Assembly (NCBI GenBank): GCA_963989385.1
Contig: OZ022498.1
Coordinates: 1,371,501-1,435,500 of the forward strand
DNA length: 64,000 nt
Source of the DNA: Ctena decussata
Lineage: Eukaryota; Mollusca; Bivalvia; Lucinida; Lucinidae
Direction: 5' to 3'
Of this stretch, positions 55,884-64,000 are shown piece by piece. The position numbers and the translations under genes are program-made. Positions within the stretch are counted from its first letter, which is position 1. Each line of letters starts with the position of its first letter. Under the pieces are notes generated by a model. It did no database searches. It was not told where the DNA came from and was given only the letters and a program-made list of their open reading frames with translations.

Positions 55884-55989
55884 ACTAGGCACACAAGCTT
55901 GATTCAATATTGAGTCAACCTTGATACAACGTCATCACGTTGAATCAAGGTTGAATCAAAATTGATTCAAATCTGTGTGCCTGCTGGGT
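55884..55989. repeat. Palindromic MITE, GATTCAA subtype
   Basis: CCCACTAGGCACACAAGCTT / ATCTGTGTGCCTGCTGGG, with CAACGTCATCACGTTGAATC in the centre. A partial relative lies at 55685-55770. Confidence 0.7.
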
Positions 55990-56114
55990 TTCTGCTTATA
56001 GACATGATCAGTTGATGACGGTCACGAAGAAACTGTAAACGATGATCTGAAAGAAGAAAAAAAAATCATACATGAATCAACTGAAACTAGACAAAAGGTG
56101 TTTTAACTAAGACT

Positions 56115-57830
56115 CAGAGCTGATCTTTCAGACTGGTCAGTCATACGCACCAGAGCCTAATCCTGGCCCTAGAGCATGCAAGTTTCCTTGTGGTATTTGT
56201 GGTAAGGCATGTAAGTGGACAACTCCTTGTATATGTTGTGACTCGTGTGATGTATGGTTTCACCAGGATTGTATGGGGATGCCAGATGCCGTGTTTAAAG
56301 GGCTGAAGAACATCAGCTGGGAGTGTGTGCAATGTGGCCTGCCCAATTTTTCCACTTGTATCTTTGATACAACGATATTGGATACTGTCAGAGAGTGGGT
56401 TTTCCCCGGAAAAATGGCTATAGGAAGGACGGCTATATGGTGGATTGTCCGGACCTCATAGAGCCACTTTTCCCCCATAGTCCTTTTTCCCCCACCGGGA
56501 AACTGGCTATTAGTGAATTTGGTAAGGCTATTGGTATTTTGCGGAACGGAACGAAACGGAACGGAATGGAACAGAGAAATTTTACGGAATTAATCGCATA
56601 AGAAATGTATTGGTACTTCAAGGGAGGTAATAAACGTGATTAATTCCAAATAATTAATATGCAAATTTAGCAACCATATTTTTATAATAATCAATGATTA
56701 CTAATTTAAGAAACGAACAGAGAGTGATTTCTTCTCATCGCAGATATTTATATACGTACGCATACGTACGCAAACTACAGCTACGAACGGGTGCTTTGTC
56801 TATAGCCATGTTTGATATAGTAGGGAGTTTATTACATTGAAAATCATAATCGGATGTGAGTCCCAATGGGAGTCGATCCCACGACTCCTGCATGAAAGGC
56901 GAACACTAGTCCAGGCGCTCCGCTGCGCGCATGCACAGATAAACGCTTGTACAAACACAAAATTATACAAATATGCACACAACCACGTACACTCATATCC
57001 GGTTTTTTTTTTTTTGGCTAACATGGAAAAGCAAAATGTTTACCTGTTTTCCCCAAAACAAAAATAAGACTGATGGACACATGCATGCGGTTCTAGCATC
57101 TGTTATCCATCGATATTTTACGGACAGATACTCATATTTCTGTTTCAGTTACGAACCTCACTATTATAATTAGAAAAGGAGCAAATTCCACTATGTAGCA
57201 TGTTTTCCTGCAGTCATGTTAGCAGGGGGAAAATTCACTATGGAGGGGAAAAACGGCTATGCAAAAACACGTATAGTAGATTTTCCCCGGGGAAAATTGG
57301 CTATATAGTCATATTTCCGGGGGGAAATTCTACTATATAGCCATTTTTCCGGTGGGAAATTCTACTATGGAAAAATCATAGTCATTTTTCCGGGGGGAAA
57401 AACTACTAGGGGGGAAAAGCTACTCTCTGACAGATACCAGCAACAGCTTCTCGAGCCTAAGTGATGTGACACGGACGGACAGTGAAATAAGCTTCAGTTG
57501 CCCGGCCGCTACATCATCACCACATGCTAGACAGACTAGCTCCTCAGACAGTAATACAGAAAGAAGATATGATCTGACCATGGGAATACTTGTTGTAAAC
57601 TGCCAGTCTATTAAGAGCCCTGGTAAGAAAGCGCTGCTGCAAAATATGATTGACTCAACCCAGGCTGACATTGTCATCGGTACCGAGTCTTGGCTTGACA
57701 GTAGCATCAAATCCTCAGAAGTGTTCCCAACCAATTTCAGAGCATATAGGAAATACCGCGATACCGGAACGCAAGGAGGAGGCGTCTTTGTCCTGATTTC
57801 AGACAAGTACCAGAGTGATGAACCCGAGAC
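56115..57830 (+). mobile_element. PHD-finger and endonuclease LINE fragment, split by a MITE-like element
   Basis: The 5' part (56115-56385) encodes CGICGKACKW ... CDSCDVWFHQDCMGM ... WECVQCG, a PHD-type zinc finger as found near the N-terminus of some invertebrate LINE proteins. The 3' part (57433-57830) encodes a Ser-rich linker and the start of an APE endonuclease (GILVVNCQSI, IVIGTESWLD, GGGVFVLISDKYQSDEPE). The frame is continuous once the inserted element is removed. Everything after the first third of the endonuclease is lost. Confidence 0.75.
56386..57432. mobile_element. 1.05-kb inverted-repeat element inside the LINE fragment
   Basis: Ends TGTCAGAGAGTGGGTTTTCC and GGGGAAAAGCTACTCTCTGACA are inverted. 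The target duplication GATAC lies at 56381-56385 and 57433-57437. Excising it restores the reading frame. Subterminal repeats of TTTCCGGGGGGAAA / GCCATTTTTCCGG occur near the right end. A tRNA-like stretch at 56860-56935 lies inside. No transposase. Confidence 0.85.
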
Positions 57831-57833
57831 TGT

Positions 57834-57975
57834 CCGCGTGATTCTGCTTCCTGCCGAGGCTCTGCAGGAAGCCATTTATCATGTACAGCAGTCTCGGCAG
57901 GAAGCAAGAGTTCGCAGACAGTCTCGGCGGAAGCCAAATATGACGGACAGACTCTGCAGGAAGCGAAAATTGGCG
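57834..57975 (+). repeat. Short tandem words CAGTCTCGGCAGGAAGC
   Basis: Four or five diverged units of about 30 bp with CTCTGCAGGAAGC / CTCGGCAGGAAGC. They replace the rest of the LINE endonuclease. Confidence 0.6.
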
Positions 57976-58007
57976 GAATCGATTATACCCTGTGACTATA
58001 TATAAAA

Positions 58008-58215
58008 GAAAAACGGCTATGCAAAAACACGTATATAGGTAGTAGGAGTTCCCCGTGAGTGTACGTGGTTGTGCGCATAAAACATGTATAATTTTGAGTT
58101 TGTACAAGCGTTCATCTGTGCTTGCACGCAGGGAATGCCTGGACTTAGTGTTCGCCTTTCATGCAGGTCGTGGGCTGGGCTTTCATCGGGACACAAGTCC
58201 GGTCATTATGTCCAA
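58008..58215. repeat. Second remnant of the 56386-57432 element
   Basis: GAAAAACGGCTATGCAAAAA matches 57249 in direct orientation; 58045-58215 matches 56840-57000 in inverted orientation (TCGCCTTTCATGCAGG / CCTGCATGAAAGGCGA). Confidence 0.55.
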
Positions 58216-58227
58216 TCTAATAACCCC

Positions 58228-58252
58228 CCCACCCACACACACACACACACAC
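58228..58252 (+). repeat. (CA)n microsatellite
   Basis: About ten CA units. Confidence 0.8.
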
Positions 58253-58424
58253 CTTCCTCCTCCCCAGGCACCACGCATCAAAAGAAAGACTTTGCGATCC
58301 TTTATGAGCACGAAGTAAAAAAAAGTTGTTCTCTTTGTACAAATGGCCGAAAAGCATGGAGGTATACCCACACACCTTATTTTTCTAGAATATTTCTAGC
58401 AGCCACACAACATCATAACAACGG

Positions 58425-58545
58425 CGTATCTAGGTCGCCTTTACGTCGTGTCGTCGCAACGTCACAAAGTTGAGGCGATGTTGTTACGATGATGTTTTCG
58501 TCGAATCAATTGTTAATAAGACGCTGCACGACGTTGTGTTTCAAC
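58425..58545. repeat. Diverged palindromic MITE, ACGTCGT words
   Basis: GTCGCCTTTACGTCGTGTCG and ACGACGTTGTGTTTCAACC on opposite arms. Confidence 0.45.
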
Positions 58546-58634
58546 CAAAAATATTCTAAGAGATTAGGAAGAAAAATGTAGCGTTGTTGTTTTTTTGGAC
58601 AAAAACACTTACTGATAACATTAGGTTTACTTAC

Positions 58635-58739
58635 CAAGGGATATGTCGACAGTAGCTAAGTCTTGACAAGTCAAACCTTACATTTTCTGAACCATTTGGA
58701 CCAGGGGTGGGCTTAGCAGTCTCGACAGGAGTCAAGTTG
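58635..58739 (-). CDS. Mucin-like gene, cytoplasmic exon 2 (105 nt)
   Basis: The acceptor is TATTTTACAG and the donor is GTAAGT. It encodes NLTPVETAKPTPGPNGSENV then RFDLSRLSYCRHIP. It has the same phase and motif as the preceding exon, so one arose from the other by exon duplication. Confidence 0.75.
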
Positions 58740-61700
58740 CTGTAAAATAAGAGGAAAAAGTAAGCGTTCTGATAAACATACTAAGCAAAGCTTGTAACCG
58801 ACCACTTACTTCTCGTAGCTAATGCAATTTTAAACAAACGAAGGAACTGCCGAATTTCCGATAATATTTTTTTACGTTCAGGAATATTCCTAGTCCAAAA
58901 AAAATGATGGGCTCTTTAAATGCTCCAGAGACCCATGCCCCATCCATTCGCATACAAAATGCAAGATTTTGATGGGCCTTTTGAAATTTTGATTGGCACT
59001 CTTGAAAATCTGTTCAGTTCAGTTCAGTTGAAAATCTGATGGCCTATAGAATCTTTTATAGCCATTTTAGAGAAAAATAAGATCAGAATTTGTGACCTAT
59101 CTATTTAGCCTGTCACTAATCAGTGTTCTCATAAACTGGATCAGACTCATCACAGGAATAACCATGTAATTTCACACTTGAGGCACCAGAAATAAAAAAA
59201 ATATATATATTTGCAAACAACGTCGATCCCTATAAGGCGGCTCATTATGAGCCGCCTTATCTGGATCTACACTGTTTGCTACTTTCTATTCTTTGAAATC
59301 TCAAAATGGTATAGCTGGGACGAAAACATTTTTCTTATAATTTTGCAAACGTAATTTTATCACCTCCTTTCTTGCCGCAACGTCGTCCATGAAATTTCCG
59401 TATCTCATTATCTTATAAAAATTCTAATAATTACACATGTACAGTACATTTATAATAGTAAATGGTAAAAAGTGTTGACCATGATCACAGGTCAGGATAT
59501 TCAATTTTCTCTGACGTTATAATGTCTTTCCTTATTTTAATGTTAGTCAATAACACCAGGGCCCAATTGTTCAAGACTAACGCCATTGTTAGTCAACGAG
59601 ACGTTAGGTTTTTAAATGCCATGTGTACAAAAAAAAAAAAAATAGCTGCCAATCTATACTGAAAAAAATGTGTTGAGCTTTTGCAGGGTAAAAGCTCCAC
59701 ATATTGTTTCAGTAAAATTTTAGCACGCTCGATTTTATAGGTACTAGAAAACTAAACAACTCCTTGACTAACATCTTTGTTAAGTTAATGATGCTATCAA
59801 CAACCGGGCCCTGGACTGTGTCGAAACATATATATTTTCACTAAATCTTTACCTGTTTATTTGACTAAGCCTGCTTGTATCGAATCTGACTTTCTCTGCA
59901 CCATTAGGATGTGCCATTGGATTTGGCATTGACGTTATTCCTCCTGCGGGCGAAACTTTTGCGCTGTAAAAATATAACAAGAAAATATATGACACATGGT
60001 ATTATATCAATAGACTCGACTTAATTGAAGAGCGGTACAGTGCTGGCAAAACAAATTCATTACATGTGTAAACAAAGGGAGGGGAAGTTACGAACTGGCG
60101 ATAGCAGCGCAACGAAACGACGTCCACGTAAATGAATATAGACGTTAGCTGTTGCCACCGTACATGTAACACGGTTATCCCCATGGGAATAATGAATGAA
60201 CCGCGTGAGAAAATATGCTAGCCGCACATGATCAGACCTGCCTGCGCAGACGCAAAACTGTGGTCAAACTTTGTTATAATCATACCTCATTGAACTGAAG
60301 TAAAAGAAAACTAGAATTTGCACATGTCTTTAAAAGATTTTGCATGCGCGTAAGCTGGTCAGCGCAAGCGCAATCTGCAACTCAACATTTTGAGATCGGG
60401 GTAGCAAGTTTTAATTTAAAAGTGTTGGTCAGGCTTAGGCTTAGATGGTTTGGTGTTGATAATAGTCCCCAGCAGGCACATGACGTCAAAATGACGTCAT
60501 ACGGACGTCGATGCGACGTCATTACGTCGCATCGACGTCAGTACGACGTCATTTCAACGTAATGTGCCTGCTGGGTCTGTACTTGTCCTTAGAACTAAAT
60601 TGTTATGATTTTTATTTACTTGTTACATACAATTATGCGTAACTTTCTTTCTTTTGTTCGTATATCCCTCTTGTGTTAGGAGCACCTGCGTTCACACTAC
60701 GCAGTAAAGTGTTTACAAGAGTAAAAGTTTTGTCACTAAAAATGTCAAACTATATAAATCTGTCAAACACACTATATAGATCAGTCAACCACACTTTGAC
60801 GAAGGGTATATTTCGGGGTGAAGTGTAGTTAAATGCACAAATGCTCCGCAATCTAAGTCAAAAAGGGCACTTTCGGCACATTACTCGAGTAAATCCGAGC
60901 AATAGCCAGGTTTCTCGAGCTACTCGAAGACCTCTCTTCGAATAGCCCGAGAAATACTCGCGTTTACCCAAGTACTTATGCCGAACGTGATCACTAACAC
61001 GGTAACTAACTTACCTTGCAACAGCCTGCGCAGATAGGTACTTCACCACAAAAAACGCGCCAATTCCACCGCAGACTATTAGTATTCCGGCGCCGCCTAG
61101 AATCGCTGCCGCCAATGCCGTGTTGGTCTGGAACCAATTGGTAGAGGACTCTTTGCTATCGTTTGTTGGCAGAGAGTTTGTTTGTGTTTCTTGGGAATCA
61201 GTTGATGCAGTTGTTCCTACAGGAGCTGTTGCCAATCCAGTATTCATGCCATCTGATGAACCAGTTGCTGTGTTCTTTGCTGTCGGATTAGTAGGTGAGG
61301 GTTCTGTCGTTGCTGTCTTCTTTTCCGTCGGGTTAGTTTCAGGAAGTTCCGTCGTTGCAGTGTTCTTTGCCGTTGGGTAAGTAGTGGGAGCTGCTATCGT
61401 TGCTGTGTTTTTTGCCGAAGGGTTAGTAGTAGGAGGTGCTGTCGTTGCTGTGTTCTTTGCCGAAGGGTTAGTAGTAGGAGGTGCTGTCATTGCTGTGTTC
61501 TTTGCCGAAGGGTTAGTAGCAGGAGGTGCTGTCGTTGCTGTGTTCTTTGCCGAAGGGTTAGTAGAAGGAGAAGCTGTCGTTGCTGTGTTCTTTGCCGAGG
61601 GGTTAGTGGTAGGAGGTGCTGTCGTTGCAGTGTTCTTTGCCGAAGGGTTAGTAGTAGGAGGAGCTGTCGTTGCTGTGTTCTTTGCCGAAGGGTTAGTAGT

Positions 61701-63485
61701 AGAAGGTACTGTCGTTGTAGTGGTCTTTGCCGTCGGGTTAGTAGTGGGAGGTGCTGTCGTTGCTGTGTTCTTTGCCGAAGAGATAGTAGTAGGAGGTGCT
61801 GTCGATGCTGTGTTCTTTGCCGAAGCGTTAGTAGTAGGAGGTGCTGTCGTTGCTGTGTTCTTTGCCAAAGGGTTAGTAGAAGGAGAAGCTGTCGTTGCTG
61901 TGTTCTTTGCCGAGGGGTTAGTGGTAGGAGGTGCCGTCGTTGCAGTGTTCTTTGCCGAAGGGTTAGTAGTAGGAGGAGCTGTCGTTGCTGTGTTTTTTGC
62001 CGAAGGGTTAGTAGTAGAAGGTACTGTCGTTGTAGTGGTCTTTGCCGTCGGGTTAGTAGTGGGAGGTGCCGTCGTTGCTGTGTTTTTTGCCGAAGAGATA
62101 GTAGTAGGAGGTGCTGTCGATGCTGTGTTCTTTGCCGAAGCGTAAGTAGTAGGAGGTGCTGTCGTTGCTGTGTTCTTTGCCGAAGGGTTAATAGTAGGAG
62201 GTGCTGTCGTTGCAGTGTTCTTTGCCGAAGGGTTAGTAGTAGGAGGCGCAGTCGTTGCTGTGTTCTTTTCCGAAGGGTTAGTAGTAGGAGGTGTTGTCGT
62301 TGCTGTGTTCTTTGCCGAAGGGTAAGTAGTAGAAGGTGCTGTAGTTACTGTGTTCTTTGCCGAAGGGTTTGTAGTGGGAGATCCTGTCGTTGCTGTGTTC
62401 TTTGCCGAAGGGTTAGTAGTAGGAGATACTGTCGTTGCAGTGTTCTTTGCCGTCGGGTTAGTAATAGGAGATGCTGTCGTAGCTGTGTTCTTTGCCGAAG
62501 AGCTAGTAGTAGGAGGTGCTGTCGTTGATGTGTTCTTTGCCGAAGGGTTAGTAGTAGGAGGTGCTGTCGTTGCTGTGTTTATTGCCGAAGGGTCTGTTGT
62601 AGGAGGTGCTGTCGTTGCAGTGGTCTTTGCCGAAGGGTTAGTAGTAGGAGGTGCTGTCGTTGCAGTGGTCTTTGCCGAAGGGTTAGTAGTAAGAGGTGCT
62701 GTCGTTGCTGTGTTCTTTGCAGAAGGGTTAGTAGTAGGAGGTGCTGTCGTTGCTGTGTTCTTTGCAGAAGGGTTAGTAGTAGCAGGTGCTGTCGTTGCTG
62801 TGTTCTTTGCCGTCGGGTTAGTAGAAGGAGGTTTTGTCGTCGCCGTGTTCTTTGGCGTCGGGTTAGTAGTGAGAGGTTCTGTCGTGGTTGTTGTCCCAGT
62901 CGTCGGGGTAGTAGTAAGGAGTTCTGTCGTTGTTGTACTCTCTGTTGTCGGGGTAGTAGTAGTAGTAGTAGGTTCTGTTGTTGTTGTGGTCCTTGTTGTT
63001 GATGACGTTACTGGTGGCGTCGTTGTTGTAGTTTCTGTTGTCGTTTTAGTTGTCGTCGTCGGCGAAGTTGAGGTTGTAGTCGTAGTCGTTGTGGTAGTTG
63101 CAGTGGTCGTCGTTGTCGTCGTCGTAGATGTTGATGTAGTTGTAGGTTCTGTTGTTGTTGATGATGATGTCGAAGAAGTTGTCGTTGTGGTTTTTGGCGT
63201 CGTCGTCGGCACTGTTGTTGTCGTCGTCGTTGTTGTCGGTGTCGTTGTTGTTATCGTTGTCGTCTGTCTGAAGGTCGTCGTTGTCGGCAGCTGCGTTGTC
63301 GATGTTGTCGACGGCGTAGTTGTCGTTTTCGTAGTCGTGGTCGGTGTTGTTGTTGTAGTTGTGGGTTCTGCCGTCGTTGTTGTTGGCGTAGAAGTAGTTG
63401 TCGGCGTCGTGACCGTCGCTGTAGTACCCGACGTTGTTGATGATGATGATGTTGTCGTATTATAGAATTGGACTGCTGCTGAATC
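58635..63485 (-). CDS. Mucin-like Thr/Pro-rich single-pass membrane protein, 3' part (three exons)
   Basis: Three exons on the - strand: about 63485 (uncertain acceptor near 63465-63485) to 61015, 59963-59853 and 58739-58635. All join in phase with good GT/AG sites. The ectodomain begins with a Thr-run region (TTTTTTTT, PTTTTT), then about 35 copies of a 15-residue unit TTNPSAKNTATTAPP. A short linker with SLPTNDSKESSTNW precedes one membrane segment (ALAAAILGGAGILIVCGGIG). Two small exons encode the cytoplasmic tail. The signal peptide would lie upstream, beyond the window. It is likely a heavily O-glycosylated surface protein; this is inferred from composition. The true 3' end is uncertain: a strong acceptor (TTTTTTTCTTCTTTCAG) at about 56050 would place a stop right across the junction. 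Confidence 0.75.
59558..59815. repeat. Inverted-repeat MITE with CAGGGCCC ends
   Basis: CAGGGCCCAATTGTTCAAGA is mirrored by TATCAACAACCGGGCCCTG, and GACTAACG / TTGACTAAC words lie inside. It sits within the mucin gene region, between the repeat exon and the distal exons. Confidence 0.7.
59853..59963 (-). CDS. Mucin-like gene, cytoplasmic exon 1 (111 nt)
   Basis: The acceptor is TTTTTACAG and the donor is GTAAAG. It encodes AKVSPAGGITSMPNPMAHPN then GAEKVRFDTSRLSQIN. The same tail motif, NG.E.VRFD.SRLS, recurs in the next exon. Confidence 0.75.
60470..60576. repeat. Palindromic MITE, ACGTC family, best copy
   Basis: CCCAGCAGGCACATGACGTC at the left and AACGTAATGTGCCTGCTGGG at the right, with GACGTCGATGCGACGTCATT and its mirror between. 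It is nearly self-complementary over its full 107 bp. Confidence 0.85.
60577..61010. other. Intron of the mucin-like gene, no gene seen
   Basis: It holds a TCGAG-rich inverted stretch at 60885-60965 (CTCGAGCTACTCGAAG / GAATAGCCCGAGAAATACTCG) and otherwise unstructured sequence. Confidence 0.4.
61015..63470 (-). CDS. Mucin-like gene, repeat/transmembrane exon
   Basis: A single exon of about 2.46 kb, open without a stop from about 63470. It ends at donor GTAAGT (AG|GT at 61015/61014); without splicing it would stop in the next codon. The unit length is 45 bp (15 codons). A 315-bp higher-order repeat (seven units) is seen at 61564 against 61879. Long + strand frames at 61384-62145 and 62350-63465 are shadows of the repeat. 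Confidence 0.85.
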
Positions 63486-63527
63486 TGAAGTTTAATAAAA
63501 CGTATATAACTTATTTTAAACTGCTAT

Positions 63528-63600
63528 CCCAGCAGGCACATGACGTTGTAATGACGTCGTACTGTATCGACGTCATTACAACGTCATGTGCCTGCTGGTT
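63528..63600. repeat. Palindromic MITE, ACGTC family, short
   Basis: CCAGCAGGCACATGACGTTG and CAACGTCATGTGCCTGCTGG are perfect inverted ends with a deleted centre. Confidence 0.85.
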
Positions 63601-64000
63601 ACGATCAATGGGTACACTTTTTAGAGAAGCAATGATACTAAACACGGAATTAAATGATTATCCAGGCAAACTGGCGATTTTTTCCCTAAACCCCAAACAA
63701 ATTGCAACAAAAGCTTTTTTTGCATTTTTGTTGAGAACTAACATTCACATATGACATATCAAAAGTAGGGTAAAATAGGATAATGCAAAATATTTTTTTC
63801 TGTATTTTTACAAGCGCCTATTAGACTAGTTTAAATAAGCTCAAACTATCGACTATCCGACTATACTAAAACTATCGCTGAACACTGTTCGTAATGAAGT
63901 ATGGCAGAAACAATACCAACAAGAGCGTGTTACTGGTATTTACATTCTCAGTGCATTTATTGGAAACCCCTATGATAAACCCTTAGAACGTAATGTAGTT

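Noticed and set aside
61384..63465. Long + strand frames of 253 and 371 codons rich in Val, Ala and Gly
   Set aside because: They are the antisense shadow of the 45-bp mucin repeat and Thr runs. The - strand has the splice sites, the membrane segment and continuing exons.
8572..63600. CRISPR-like array from the recurring palindromes
   Set aside because: Copies are kilobases apart, with diverged cores and eukaryotic context; they are MITEs.

Overview
The window looks like invertebrate nuclear DNA, most likely from a lophotrochozoan such as a bivalve mollusc. The reasons are spliced genes with GT/AG introns, low gene density, AT-rich intergenic DNA, many palindromic MITE-like repeats and several non-LTR retrotransposons (LINEs). 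The bivalve assignment is inference; nothing in the sequence proves it. Layout: (1) 0.4-10.1 kb, + strand: the last six recognisable exons of a spliced coiled-coil protein gene whose 5' end lies outside the window. Its introns hold a SINE, palindromic MITEs, a decayed RTE-like LINE and a 3-copy tandem repeat. (2) 10.4-20 kb: repeats, including two giant foldback elements (10.87-13.37 and 17.09-18.53 kb), a 162-bp tandem array and one copy of a small intronless gene. (3) 20.5-51.4 kb: five more members of that small-gene family (one divergent) among LINEs. A full-length two-ORF LINE lies at 37.4-44.2 kb. A 5'-truncated relative is inserted just in front of the start codon of one small gene. A third LINE of another subfamily lies at 47.1-48.7 kb. 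(4) 51-58 kb: repeats, an 0.8-kb tandem duplication, and a PHD-finger/endonuclease LINE fragment interrupted by a 1.05-kb inverted-repeat element with a clear target duplication. (5) 58.6-63.5 kb, - strand: the 3' part of a spliced mucin-like Thr/Pro-rich single-pass membrane protein. The most interesting content is the small-gene family. Six members encode about 102-108 residues: an N-terminal helical/basic part, a conserved middle and an acidic tail. They lie at 14.1, 20.6, 28.4, 31.9, 35.9 and 50.0 kb. All lack introns, and the promoters that can be examined have TATA boxes in two of the three flank types. Each is followed within 18 to 48 bases of the stop codon by a GG...CC hairpin and then an AGAAAGA box. 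That is the layout of replication-dependent histone 3' ends (stem-loop plus U7-binding downstream element), although the proteins do not look like core or linker histones. The hairpin changes by compensating base pairs between copies, and the most divergent member has a 16-nt hairpin followed by the exact box CAAGAAAGA. I do not recognise the protein. I infer a multicopy, possibly S-phase-regulated family with histone-type mRNA ends.
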